A stretch of DNA of 64,000 nt from an uncultured Helicobacter sp. (GTDB lineage Bacteria > Campylobacterota > Campylobacteria > Campylobacterales > Helicobacteraceae): positions 1 through 64,000 of the forward strand of contig NZ_CAJTLL010000008.1 in the NCBI RefSeq assembly GCF_910577135.1, written 5' to 3'. The position numbers were made by a program, and so were the translations under genes. The notes under the pieces are model-generated. The model did no database searches. It was not told where the DNA came from and saw only the letters and a list, made by a program, of their open reading frames with translations. Of the stretch, positions 9,044 to 18,000 are shown in pieces (within the stretch, counting starts at the first letter, position 1; the number at the start of each line of letters is the position of its first letter).

Positions 9044-9955
9044 GTGATTGTTCGCGTTCCTGCTACAAGTGCTAATCTTGGACCGGGTTTTGATACACTA
9101 GGTTTAGCACTGAATCTCCACAATACTTTTAGCATTGTCCCATCGCGATTAAGCAGTATCCATATCTCCGGTGAGGGGAGGGAGCGCCCAAAGCTGCGGG
9201 TGGATAATGTGTTTATAAAGATTTTTAATGAGATTTTGACCTTACATAACTATCCTATCCGCCCTTTTAAGCTTAGCTTTAATAATGCCATTCCTATATC
9301 GCGAGGGCTTGGCTCAAGCTCTGCAGTGATTATTGGTGCGATTGTGAGCGCGTATCATATTATGCAAAAGCCCATCAATAAGCCCGAAATATTGCAACTT
9401 GCACTCAAATATGAAAATCACCCTGATAATATTACTCCTGCGCTTTATGGGGGATTTAACATCGCTATGCTAGATAGCCAGTCTCCCAAAAGAGCAGCGT
9501 ATAAATCACGTGTTATAACCTTGCAATCGCCTTTACCAACGGATATTAAGGCAGTAGTAGTGATTCCAAATACAGCTATTTCAACCAAACTCTCCCGTCG
9601 CACCCTGCCTAAAAAATATAGCACTAAAGATGCAGTATTTAACCTCTCTCACGCCTGTATGCTAAGTGCGGCATTTATCACGCATAAATGGGAACTATTA
9701 CGAGAAGCGAGCAAGGATAGATTCCACGAGGAGGTGCGTATGAAAAATATGCCCATACTTTTTAATCTCCAAAAGACAGCTTTGCAAAATGGCGCACTCC
9801 TAAGCACACTATCCGGGAGTGGTTCATCGTTTTTAAATATTTGCTATGCTGATGATAGTGCAGCGTTAACGGCAACTTTACAAGAGCAGTTCCCTAAATT
9901 CCGTGTGCTTACATTAGCATTTGACAATATAGGCGCAACGCTAGTAGAATCATAG
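9044..9955 (+). CDS. thrB: Homoserine kinase
   Basis: The 303-residue GHMP-family kinase phosphorylates homoserine for threonine synthesis. The N-terminus VPATSANLGPGFDTLG is the family's substrate-side signature, ISRGLGSSSAVIIG is the GHMP ATP-binding loop at about residues 85-98, and LSGSGSS near 260 is motif 3. It starts with GTG, set by AAGG 6 bases upstream; no ATG fits before the conserved N-terminus. The gene order thrB-ylxR-infB is the one known from H. pylori. Confidence 0.95.
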   Translation: MIVRVPATSANLGPGFDTLGLALNLHNTFSIVPSRLSSIHISGEGRERPKLRVDNVFIKIFNEILTLHNYPIRPFKLSFNNAIPISRGLGSSSAVIIGAIVSAYHIMQKPINKPEILQLALKYENHPDNITPALYGGFNIAMLDSQSPKRAAYKSRVITLQSPLPTDIKAVVVIPNTAISTKLSRRTLPKKYSTKDAVFNLSHACMLSAAFITHKWELLREASKDRFHEEVRMKNMPILFNLQKTALQNGALLSTLSGSGSSFLNICYADDSAALTATLQEQFPKFRVLTLAFDNIGATLVES

Positions 9956-9974
9956 AATCTTTAGGTATAATGCT

Positions 9975-10229
9975 ATGAAACAACCCAAGCAAACACGTAT
10001 GTGTATCAAATGTCGCAAAAGATTTCATCAAAAGGAGCTTCTAAGACTGCAGAGTGATGGTTACTCCCTATGTCAGTTTAGCGGGAGAGGGCGAAGTTTT
10101 TATGTGTGTGAGGAATGCTTAACGCAGCCCAAAACACTCCAAATAATTCTTAAAATTAACAAACTCAAACCAAAACAAGAGCATATTGTGCGTTTAAAGG
10201 AGATACAGAATCTATGGGAACTAAGATAA
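9975..10229 (+). CDS. YlxR family RNA-binding protein
   Basis: This 84-residue basic protein of the YlxR (DUF448) family has the conserved start RMCIKCRKRF, a CxxC pair in the N-terminus, and GRGRSFYVCEEC in the middle. YlxR proteins bind RNA or nucleoid and sit almost always upstream of infB, as here. The infB start lies 16 bases inside its end, so the two are translationally coupled. Confidence 0.88.
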   Translation: MKQPKQTRMCIKCRKRFHQKELLRLQSDGYSLCQFSGRGRSFYVCEECLTQPKTLQIILKINKLKPKQEHIVRLKEIQNLWELR

Positions 10230-12772
10230 GGTTAGCAGACATAGGAAAAGAATTTGGCAAAAATGCAAGCTATGCTTTCGAGCAAGCTAAAGCCATAGGG
10301 CTAAATGTAAAGTCCACATCAAGCTCGATTACAGAAGAAGAAGCAAGTATACTTTATGAATATCTTACCACAGGTGTAAATCCAAACATACAAGCCACAC
10401 AAGATACGGCAGATTTAAAGCTTGAGGGTAAAAAATCTAAGAAAGCTTCCACAGAAAGCAAAGCTAAAAAAGAAACCAAAAAAGCGAAGGCGGAAAATTC
10501 AAAAGAAGAAACAAGCCAAGAAGCGCCTGAAAATACAGAGCAAGAAGCCATTACAGAAGATGTGAAGCAAATTGCACCTATTGAACCCAAAAAAGGATTG
10601 CGCATTGTAAGGAAAAACAAAGAGCAAGAGCCTAAAATTACAGAATCTAAAAAAGAAGAAAGCAAGAAGCAAACTCTAAGCTACAAAGAACTTCTAGCAG
10701 AAAGTGCTAATGAATCGCCAAAAAAACCCAAAAGAGACAAGCCCAAATCTAAAGTCGCACACAAACATACTGACCAAAAAATGCACATACTTGATGATAG
10801 AGAAATTGCCTTTGATTATGATGATGAGCAAGATGAAATTATGCTTTTTGACTTGAATGAAACACAAGTGCGCGATGAGGAGGAAGAAAATCAAATCCGC
10901 CAAGCCATCACCGAGCGGGTGCATATCCATCGTAAGAATCCGTGGATGAATGAAGGAAGCATTAAACGTGGGGGCAGAAGACGCAAGCCTATCAAAGTGC
11001 CAAAAAATGAGGATAAAATCAAAGGTCCCATTTCTATCCCTGAAGAAATCCGCGTGTATGAGTTCGCTGAGCTGATTAAAGCAGAACTCAAAGATGTAAT
11101 TAAAGTGCTTTTCAATCTCGGTGTAATGGCAACAAAAAATGACTTTTTAGACAGGGACGCTATTGAAATTCTTGCCGATGAGTTTGAACTTGAAATATCC
11201 ATACAGGATACACAAACAAGCGAGATTTTAGAATCGAGTCTCCTTGAGGATTTGCCCCAATTTGAGCGTCCGCCGGTGGTTACGATTATGGGGCATGTCG
11301 ATCACGGGAAAACCTCTTTGCTTGATTATATCCGCAACTCACGTGTAGCAAGTGGTGAAGCTGGGGGCATTACCCAACATATCGGAGCGTATATGGTGGA
11401 AAAAAATGGCAAAAAGATTAGTTTTATCGATACACCCGGACACGAAGCCTTTACGCAAATGCGTAGCCGTGGGGCACAGGTAACGGATATTGCCATTATT
11501 GTGATTGCCGCAGATGATGGTGTGAAACAGCAAACTATTGAGGCGTTAAACCACGCTAAAGCCGCAAATGTGCAAATTATCATCGCCATGAATAAAATGG
11601 ATAAAGAAAATGCCAATCCCGATAAGCTTAAGGCAGAGTGTGCGGAGCTTGGATTTACTCCCATTGATTGGGGCGGGGAACATGAGTTTATCCCTATTTC
11701 TGCAAAAAATGGCGATGGAGTAGAACATCTGCTTGAGACAATCCTTGTCCAAGCCGAAGTGTTAGAGCTAAAGGCAGCACAGCAGGGCAATGCTAGAGCG
11801 ATTGTGCTTGAGGCGAGTTTAGAAAAGGGGCGCGGACCTGTGGCTACAATTATTATGCAGCAAGGTGTGCTCAAGCTAGGAGATTCTGTCGTAGCGGATA
11901 CAGCGTTTGGACGTGTGAGGGCATTGCTTGATGATAGGGGTAAAAGTATTAATGAGCTATATCCTTCGGGTGTGGCGGTTGTTACCGGATTGTCCTTAGT
12001 GCCACAAGCTGGGGCGGTGCTACTTAGCGTAGAAAGCGATAGTATCGCTAGGGAACACGCTCAAAAACGAGCCCTTTACTTGCGTCAAAAAGAATTGAGT
12101 AAAAGCACAAAAGTTACGTTTGATGAGCTTGGCGAAATGGTCGCACAAGGCAATCTAAAGACACTACCCCTTATTATCAAAGCCGATACACAAGGCAGTT
12201 TAGAGGCGATTAAGGCAAGCGTAGAGAAGTTAAGCAATGATGAAGTGCGAGTAAATGTTATTGGTTTTGGCGTGGGCGGCATAAGTGAAAGCGATATTGA
12301 TTTGTGTGCTACAAGTGATAATAGTGTGATTTTGGGATTCAATGTCCGCCCAACTGGCAATGTCAAAGCAAGGGCAAAAGAGCTTGACGTGGAGATTAAA
12401 ACCTATTCTATCATTTATAATTTGCTTGATGATATTAAAGCATTGCTCGGGGGGCTTATGTCACCTGTGATTGAGGAGGAAAACACTGGACAGGCTGAAG
12501 TGCGTGAGACATTTAATATTCCTAAAGTAGGTACAATTGCCGGGTGTATGGTGATTGATGGAAGTATTCAAAGAGGCATTAAGGTGCGGCTCATACGTGA
12601 AGGCGTAGTGGTGCATACGGGGGCTATCGCTTCGCTCAAACGTTTTAAAGATGATGCGAAAGAGGTTTCAAAAGGCTACGAATGCGGCATTATGTTAGAA
12701 AATTATAATGATATTAAAGTAGGTGATGTGTTTGAAACATTCACAGAGGTGCAAAAAGCACAAAAATTGTAG
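10214..12772 (+). CDS. infB: Translation initiation factor IF-2
   Basis: The 852-residue IF-2 is a GTPase that delivers initiator tRNA to the ribosome. An N-terminal IF2N-like module (residues 1-55) is followed by a long low-complexity Lys/Glu-rich linker (about 65-180) and a second N-terminal module (about 275-325). The G domain carries G1 GHVDHGKT at about 360, DTPGHEAF (G3) and NKMDKEN (G4). Beta-barrel domains and the C-terminal tRNA-binding C2 domain complete it. In H. pylori rbfA and rimP follow; here the convergent moaA starts 26 bases later and neither gene is present. Confidence 0.97.
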   Translation: MGTKIRLADIGKEFGKNASYAFEQAKAIGLNVKSTSSSITEEEASILYEYLTTGVNPNIQATQDTADLKLEGKKSKKASTESKAKKETKKAKAENSKEETSQEAPENTEQEAITEDVKQIAPIEPKKGLRIVRKNKEQEPKITESKKEESKKQTLSYKELLAESANESPKKPKRDKPKSKVAHKHTDQKMHILDDREIAFDYDDEQDEIMLFDLNETQVRDEEEENQIRQAITERVHIHRKNPWMNEGSIKRGGRRRKPIKVPKNEDKIKGPISIPEEIRVYEFAELIKAELKDVIKVLFNLGVMATKNDFLDRDAIEILADEFELEISIQDTQTSEILESSLLEDLPQFERPPVVTIMGHVDHGKTSLLDYIRNSRVASGEAGGITQHIGAYMVEKNGKKISFIDTPGHEAFTQMRSRGAQVTDIAIIVIAADDGVKQQTIEALNHAKAANVQIIIAMNKMDKENANPDKLKAECAELGFTPIDWGGEHEFIPISAKNGDGVEHLLETILVQAEVLELKAAQQGNARAIVLEASLEKGRGPVATIIMQQGVLKLGDSVVADTAFGRVRALLDDRGKSINELYPSGVAVVTGLSLVPQAGAVLLSVESDSIAREHAQKRALYLRQKELSKSTKVTFDELGEMVAQGNLKTLPLIIKADTQGSLEAIKASVEKLSNDEVRVNVIGFGVGGISESDIDLCATSDNSVILGFNVRPTGNVKARAKELDVEIKTYSIIYNLLDDIKALLGGLMSPVIEEENTGQAEVRETFNIPKVGTIAGCMVIDGSIQRGIKVRLIREGVVVHTGAIASLKRFKDDAKEVSKGYECGIMLENYNDIKVGDVFETFTEVQKAQKL

Positions 12773-12798
12773 ATTCTAAAACAACACATTATGGCTTG

Positions 12799-13794
12799 CT
12801 ACCCGCCGGTATAGTAGAATGCACGTGTGGAATGCCGCTCCTTTGACATTTCGCTCTCCCATTGATTTTTTTCGGGCTTGTTTTTTATCGCAAGGCGCAG
12901 AAGTTCACGCATTTGGGCTTTATCCCCTTTGAGTATGGCATCTTTAAGTGAGATACTTTCTTGGTAATACAAACACGGGCAAATCACGCCATCACTTGTC
13001 AAGCGGATACGATTACAAGTAGAGCAAAAATCATCTTCGTGCGGCGAGATAATCCCAAAGATAAAAGGTTTTTCCTGATGGGGGGCAAAAGATTTTGCAG
13101 TAATGCTATAAAGCTTTGCCGGACCAAAGCAATCGCTTTTCTCCACCTGTGTGAGATAGTGAGCATTGATAATCTGCAGAATCTCCGCATTTCTTAAGCC
13201 CTTTAAACCATCTTTGGCGTGGATATTCTCCATAAATTCAATAAATCGTATGCCAAAGCCGTGTGTGTAGGCAAAATGCAGCATATCGATAATCTCATCA
13301 TCATTAATGCCTTTCAGCGGCACCATATTGAGCTTGATACCCAAACCGCATTCCTTAGCCGCAAAAATACCTTTAAAAATCTGCTCTAATCCATCGCGTT
13401 GAGAAATAACTTTTATCCGCTCTGCTTTGAGAGAATCTAGTGAAATATTAATGCGTGAAAGCCCCGCATTTTTAAGGCTTTGAGCATATTTTGCGAGAAA
13501 AAAGGCATTGCTTGTAAGGGTAATTTCAATATGCGGCGCATAGGCATAAATATGTGCTAAAAAATCGCATAAATCCTTCCTTAGCAGCGGCTCACCACCG
13601 GTAATGCGGATTTTTTTAATACCATTATCAATGGCGATTTTGATAAATTCTAGCATTTTATCAAGTGGCAATTCATCGCACATCACCTTATCAAAGGGCG
13701 TATCGGGCATACAATACTGACAGCGGAAATTACATTCTTTAGTAACTGATATACGCATATAATCGATTTTTCTATTAAATGAATCTATAAGCAT
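12799..13794 (-). CDS. moaA: GTP 3',8-cyclase MoaA
   Basis: The 331-residue radical-SAM enzyme starts molybdenum cofactor synthesis from GTP. The N-terminal cluster motif is CNFRCQYC (CxxxCxxC), binding the SAM-associated 4Fe-4S cluster. TGGEPLLR is the SAM-contact GGEP box. The C-terminal cluster is FCSTCNRIRL with a further Cys about 15 residues on (CPCL). The C-terminal GG that activates the enzyme is also present (YYTGG). It converges on infB; mobA lies 12 kb away on the same strand. Confidence 0.95.
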   Translation of the reverse strand: MLIDSFNRKIDYMRISVTKECNFRCQYCMPDTPFDKVMCDELPLDKMLEFIKIAIDNGIKKIRITGGEPLLRKDLCDFLAHIYAYAPHIEITLTSNAFFLAKYAQSLKNAGLSRINISLDSLKAERIKVISQRDGLEQIFKGIFAAKECGLGIKLNMVPLKGINDDEIIDMLHFAYTHGFGIRFIEFMENIHAKDGLKGLRNAEILQIINAHYLTQVEKSDCFGPAKLYSITAKSFAPHQEKPFIFGIISPHEDDFCSTCNRIRLTSDGVICPCLYYQESISLKDAILKGDKAQMRELLRLAIKNKPEKNQWESEMSKERHSTRAFYYTGG

Positions 13795-13898
13795 TTATTA
13801 TTTCCATAGTGATTATGAGATAAAAGCACAATTATACAAAATAAGTTACAATAGGTGTGCGAAAATGCGAATCATATATGAGAAAAAAGGAATTATAA

Positions 13899-14645
13899 AT
13901 GACTTATGAGCATTTTGCAAATAAACTTAATAACCGCATTTTTGGTAAAGACTTACATTATGAAATTTTACTCACAGTCTTAAATAATCCAAAACGATAC
14001 ACCGGTATTTTTAGAATCACAAATGCAAAGACAAAACTTATACAAAATACAACACAAAGTTGCGAAATTAAATTTGGAGATTTTATAGAAGAAATCTTAA
14101 CTGAATATATTGCAATGATGGGTTATGAGGATCTAAATAAGAATATAGGAATAGATGAGGACAATAATCATTTAAATGCCGACCAAGCATTCAAAAAAGA
14201 TGACAATATTTATCTAATAGAACAAAAAATTAGAGATGACCACGATAGCACGAAAAAAAGAGAGCAGTATAGCAATTTAATTAAAAAAATCAAATGTCTA
14301 AAGCAAAATTTTCCACAACAGAAAATAAAAGCTTGTATGTGGTTTAGTGATGAAAGTCTTAAAAAGAGTAAAAAATTTTATAACGAACAAATTGACAACA
14401 ACACTGATGATATGGTGGAGCTATATATTTTTTATGGCAGAGAGCCTTTTAAAATATTTTTTGAAAGAACTGATATTTGGGATGAAATTGTTCGTTATCT
14501 TAAAAAGCATAAGCAGGAAAGAAGTAAGGAGATACTAAACGTTCCTGATTTTGATACAAGCAGTGAAATAAAAACAGCACTTTTGCAAATCAAACACAAT
14601 AATCTAACTTTGATTAAAAACTTGCTTTCTTCTCGCACTGATTAA
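13899..14645 (+). CDS. Type II restriction endonuclease, HinfI/HpyAIV-like (predicted GANTC)
   Basis: The 248-residue protein has a PD-(D/E)XK-type core: NADQAFKK, then about ten residues to IEQKIRDDHDSTKKREQ, where E-x-K supplies the metal and catalytic residues. The segment RDDHDSTKK resembles HinfI-group endonucleases as I remember them. It lies 47 bases upstream of a methyltransferase of the M.HinfI type, and both are on the plus strand. Base composition is more A+T-rich than the flanking moaA, consistent with acquisition. No truncation is seen. The GANTC specificity comes from the partner and is inferred. Confidence 0.75.
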   Translation: MTYEHFANKLNNRIFGKDLHYEILLTVLNNPKRYTGIFRITNAKTKLIQNTTQSCEIKFGDFIEEILTEYIAMMGYEDLNKNIGIDEDNNHLNADQAFKKDDNIYLIEQKIRDDHDSTKKREQYSNLIKKIKCLKQNFPQQKIKACMWFSDESLKKSKKFYNEQIDNNTDDMVELYIFYGREPFKIFFERTDIWDEIVRYLKKHKQERSKEILNVPDFDTSSEIKTALLQIKHNNLTLIKNLLSSRTD

Positions 14646-14692
14646 TTACGTGAAGAACTTTTCCCTACAAACCTCAACCTAAAAGGACTTTA

Positions 14693-15808
14693 ATGAAAAC
14701 TACTTTAGCACTCAATACAATCACACAGGGCGATTGCCTTGAGATTTTACCCCAAATTGCAGATTCTAGCATAGATGTAATATTTGCCGACCCACCCTAT
14801 TTTATGCGCACGGAAGGAGTCTTAAATCGTCCAGAGGGAAGTGCATTCAGCGGCTGTGATGATGCTTGGGATAAGTTTAGCGATAATGAAGCCTACAAAG
14901 CATTTAGCTACATTTGGCTCAAAGAGGCAAAGCGGATTTTAAAGCCTAATGGCAGCATTTGGGTGATAGGTTCACATCAGTGTATTTACACGATTGGGGC
15001 GATTATGCAGGATTTGGGCTTTTGGTTTATCAATGATGTAATTTGGCACAAAAGCAATCCCACGCCCAATTTTCTAGGCACGAGACTCAATAACTCCCAC
15101 GAGAGCCTCATTTGGGCGGCAAAGGATAAAAAAAGCAAATACACATTTCATTATAAAACAGCTAAAGAGCTAAACAATGAGATTGTAGGCTTTGAAAAGG
15201 GACAGAGAAAGCAACTAGGAAGCGTGTGGAGGCTGCCTGTGTGTACGGGAAATGAGCGACTTAAAGATATGAATGGAGAAAAGCTACACAACACGCAAAA
15301 GCCCGAAGCGCTCTTATATAGAATCATCGCCATAAACTCTAGTCTAGGCGATGTGGTGTGCGACCCATTTGGGGGGACATGCACTACTGCGGCGGTGGCA
15401 AAAAGGCTAGGGCGAAATTTTATTACCATTGAGAAAAATGCTGATTATATACAATATGCTAAAAAGCGGCTAGATTCTATCATATTTGAGGAGAGCGATA
15501 TAGCAAAGGCAAGTTTTGATAAAAAGCCCTTGAAAGTAAGCTTAGAGACACTTATAGAAGCTGGATTTTTAGAATCTAATGAAAAGCTGTATTTGAAAAA
15601 TACGCCCTTTTGTGCGCAACTGCAAAGCGATGGAAAGGCTATCTTTGAAGGGCAAAGTTATGATATTCACACACTTGCGGCAAAATTAAAGCAAGCAAAA
15701 GTAAAAAGGCTCAATGGCTTTATGTATTGGGAAGTGCAGCGTAAGAATAGAATCTCACTCTATGACATAAGGGAGCAATACCGCACAAAAATCAAAAAGA
15801 CATATTAA
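14693..15808 (+). CDS. DNA adenine-N6 methyltransferase, M.HinfI/CcrM type (predicted GANTC)
   Basis: The 371-residue beta-class methyltransferase has the catalytic motif DPPY at about residue 33, then the M.HinfI-type segments (WDKF, WLKEAKRILKPNGSIWVIGS, HKSNPTPNFLGTR, NTQKPEALLYR). SAM-binding motif I follows near residue 225. The C-terminal 90 residues resemble the DNA-binding extension of CcrM/HinfI enzymes. Motif I reads DPFGGTCTT where the family has DPFFGTGTT, so a usually conserved glycine is Cys230. It starts after AAAAGGAC. It should protect GANTC sites against the upstream nuclease. Confidence 0.88.
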   Translation: MKTTLALNTITQGDCLEILPQIADSSIDVIFADPPYFMRTEGVLNRPEGSAFSGCDDAWDKFSDNEAYKAFSYIWLKEAKRILKPNGSIWVIGSHQCIYTIGAIMQDLGFWFINDVIWHKSNPTPNFLGTRLNNSHESLIWAAKDKKSKYTFHYKTAKELNNEIVGFEKGQRKQLGSVWRLPVCTGNERLKDMNGEKLHNTQKPEALLYRIIAINSSLGDVVCDPFGGTCTTAAVAKRLGRNFITIEKNADYIQYAKKRLDSIIFEESDIAKASFDKKPLKVSLETLIEAGFLESNEKLYLKNTPFCAQLQSDGKAIFEGQSYDIHTLAAKLKQAKVKRLNGFMYWEVQRKNRISLYDIREQYRTKIKKTY

Positions 15809-16092
15809 TATTTGGTATTCACATTTCTCACTACACAAGAACTAAAACCAAACTAAGCAGCGATAGGCATTCCCACAAGCACAACAGCACGGCAATATAG
15901 AATCTTTTGCAAGAGGGCGGCTAAATATTTTTGCGCAAAGCATAAATCTCTTTCATCGCATATTGATAAAGTGGTGCTTTTGGTTCTATATGATTTGATG
16001 TAAAGGGAAAACATATTTGTAAGCAACTTTAGCCCTATATCTACCCACATTTTAAAACATATCATGCTTATTTCACTTGCGTGTCTAAGATT

Positions 16093-17178
16093 CTACAATG
16101 TTTTTAAGAATGCCTCAAGGGCTTCAAGCTCCTCATTGGTAAGATGAAGTTTTTGCAGAAGCGAATCTGTGCCGGGAAAGGGTAACTCTCTTGCCGCTTT
16201 TGTGTTCTCTTGCCCTGGTTTAGGAGGGCTTGGGTGAAACATTCCTGCATTGTAAGCATTTAGCACACCTGATAAATGCGGAAAAAGCCCATTGTGCATA
16301 TAGGGCGCGGTTTTTGAGATATGGCGCAAGGAAGGGGTTTTAAACCTACCTATATCATCAGGATTACCCGTTACTTCATATCTGCCTAAATCCTCATATT
16401 TACGCCCAATAAAATGCAATCCTAAATTATGATATTTCCCATCACTTAGAGCCACGCCGCTATAGCAATTCATACATCGCCCTTTTGTGCGGAAAAGGTG
16501 CAATCCCCACACTTCTTTGTCCGTGAGGGCGTCCTTTTTACCTTTTAAGAATCTATCAAATCGCGTAGGGTTAGGCACAAGGGAACGTTCATAAGTGGCT
16601 ATGGCTTGCGCCATAAGCTCGGGAGTGATTTTAACACTGCCAAAGGCTTCTTTGAATTTCTCTTTATAGGCGGGAATTTTAGCGATTTTTTTCGCTGCAG
16701 ATTGTGGCGTGTAAGCCATTTCCTTAGGGTCAGCTATGGGGAAAAGGGCTTGGGATTCTAGACTTTCTGCTCTGCCATCCCAAAATTGCTCCGTGCTAAA
16801 GGCAGACATTACTACGCTTGGGGCATTACGATGTCCTAATTGACGATTATGCCCATAGCTTACCCTCCTCCCATCACCAAAGCCAAATTCTCTATCGTGG
16901 CAAGAGGCGCAAGCGATTTGATTAGAAAACGAAAGCTTAGGCTCATCAAAAAGCATTTTGCCTAGCTCTACTTTTGCTTTAGAATAGGGATTAGAATCTG
17001 GATAGGGTGGAGATTCTGGCAAGGGGGCAAGCTCTTGCCATTCTACGCCCTTATCAATATGAGGCTTTTGCCATTGTGATGGGGGCAGGAGATACATCTC
17101 CCGCAAGGCATTCATATTTTTAGGCACAGCATGGGAGTATACCGCACATAGAATGAAAAGATAGATGTAACCTTTCAC
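16093..17178 (-). CDS. Di-haem cytochrome c peroxidase family protein, second haem motif CMNCY
   Basis: The 361-residue protein has an N-terminal signal (YIYLFILCAVYSHA) and the CCP/MauG two-domain layout, so it should act in the periplasm reducing H2O2 with electrons from cytochrome c. The first haem site is canonical, Cys90-Ala-Ser-Cys93-His94. The second reads Cys235-Met-Asn-Cys238-Tyr239, so the expected axial histidine is tyrosine; I read this codon (TAT) directly at 16462-16464. Other conserved segments (FWDGRA, FKTPSLRHISKTAPYMHNG) are intact. It is followed closely by a pseudouridine synthase gene upstream in the same orientation. Confidence 0.9.
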   Translation of the reverse strand: MKGYIYLFILCAVYSHAVPKNMNALREMYLLPPSQWQKPHIDKGVEWQELAPLPESPPYPDSNPYSKAKVELGKMLFDEPKLSFSNQIACASCHDREFGFGDGRRVSYGHNRQLGHRNAPSVVMSAFSTEQFWDGRAESLESQALFPIADPKEMAYTPQSAAKKIAKIPAYKEKFKEAFGSVKITPELMAQAIATYERSLVPNPTRFDRFLKGKKDALTDKEVWGLHLFRTKGRCMNCYSGVALSDGKYHNLGLHFIGRKYEDLGRYEVTGNPDDIGRFKTPSLRHISKTAPYMHNGLFPHLSGVLNAYNAGMFHPSPPKPGQENTKAARELPFPGTDSLLQKLHLTNEELEALEAFLKTL

Positions 17179-17208
17179 AATGATTTTCCTTAGTTTTTGT
17201 TCAACACC

Positions 17209-18000
17209 CTACTCTAAAAGAGTTTTGCCTGTATTATTTTGCTCTATATCACCATATGTTTGCAAAAAAAGATGAAGTTGCTTATATTCATCTTTAGTAA
17301 AAAATCTCTTTTTCCCACAAGGCAGGGCGTTTAAATGCACAAAGCCATAACTTATGCGTCTTAAATCCAAAACTTTCAGTCCAAATGCGCCAAAAAACCG
17401 TCTTAACTCACGATTTTTTCCCTCTGTAATGCTTACCTTGAGTTTGCTGTATTTTTTATCATTTTTAAGTATTTGGTATGAGGCAAAGGAGGCAAAATTC
17501 ATACTCACAATATCGCTCTTACTATGCCCTCCTGCACGTGCGTCTTCACATTCTAAGCCCTCTTCCATTGCCTTAATGATAGATTCTGTAATAGCCCCAT
17601 TAAGTTTAAGTATGTAGCCACGTTCTAAAGATGATTCCATAAGTGCTTTTGCCACAGGAGTGCTATCTGTAAGAATGAGTAGTCCCTCACTTACAAAATC
17701 TAGCCGCCCCACATAAATAAAATGCCTGAACTTCTCTCCCAAACTCTCATATATGACGCGCCTATTGCGATTATCACTCTTGCTTACTAGCTCACCCTTA
17801 GGCTTATGATAGACAATGCAGGTAAAATGCTCCTTTGGCATAAGCTTTTTACCATCGATAAACACGCTCTCCCCCGCTTTTAGTACAGAGTGTAATGTCG
17901 CCTTCACTCTCCCTACTCTCACACGTCCCTCACTGATGAGTCTATCGGCTTCTCTGCGCGAATAACTGCTATGATGTGCGATATATTGATTAAGACGCAT
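17209..18000 (-). CDS. Pseudouridine synthase, RsuA/RluB family
   Basis: In this 263-residue protein an N-terminal S4 RNA-binding domain (residues 1-60, MRLNQYIAHHSSYSRREAD) is followed by a catalytic domain with the family's GRLDFVSEGLLILT motif, whose Asp is the nucleophile. The C-terminal block EGKNRELRRFF is conserved. It modifies uridine in rRNA, probably 23S as for RluB, although RsuA or RluE specificity cannot be excluded. Its ATG overlaps or abuts the stop of the Sel1-repeat gene upstream at 18000. Confidence 0.9.
   Translation of the reverse strand: MRLNQYIAHHSSYSRREADRLISEGRVRVGRVKATLHSVLKAGESVFIDGKKLMPKEHFTCIVYHKPKGELVSKSDNRNRRVIYESLGEKFRHFIYVGRLDFVSEGLLILTDSTPVAKALMESSLERGYILKLNGAITESIIKAMEEGLECEDARAGGHSKSDIVSMNFASFASYQILKNDKKYSKLKVSITEGKNRELRRFFGAFGLKVLDLRRISYGFVHLNALPCGKKRFFTKDEYKQLHLFLQTYGDIEQNNTGKTLLE

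Noticed and set aside
11326..11874. Long open frame of 182 codons opposite infB
   Set aside because: It is antisense to the strongly conserved IF-2 G domain and its Ser/Cys/Ile-rich composition is typical of a reverse-strand shadow.
15853..16065. Open frame of 70 codons on the minus strand between the methyltransferase and the peroxidase
   Set aside because: It has no ribosome-binding site, mixed composition, no family resemblance and overlaps nothing informative; probably chance.
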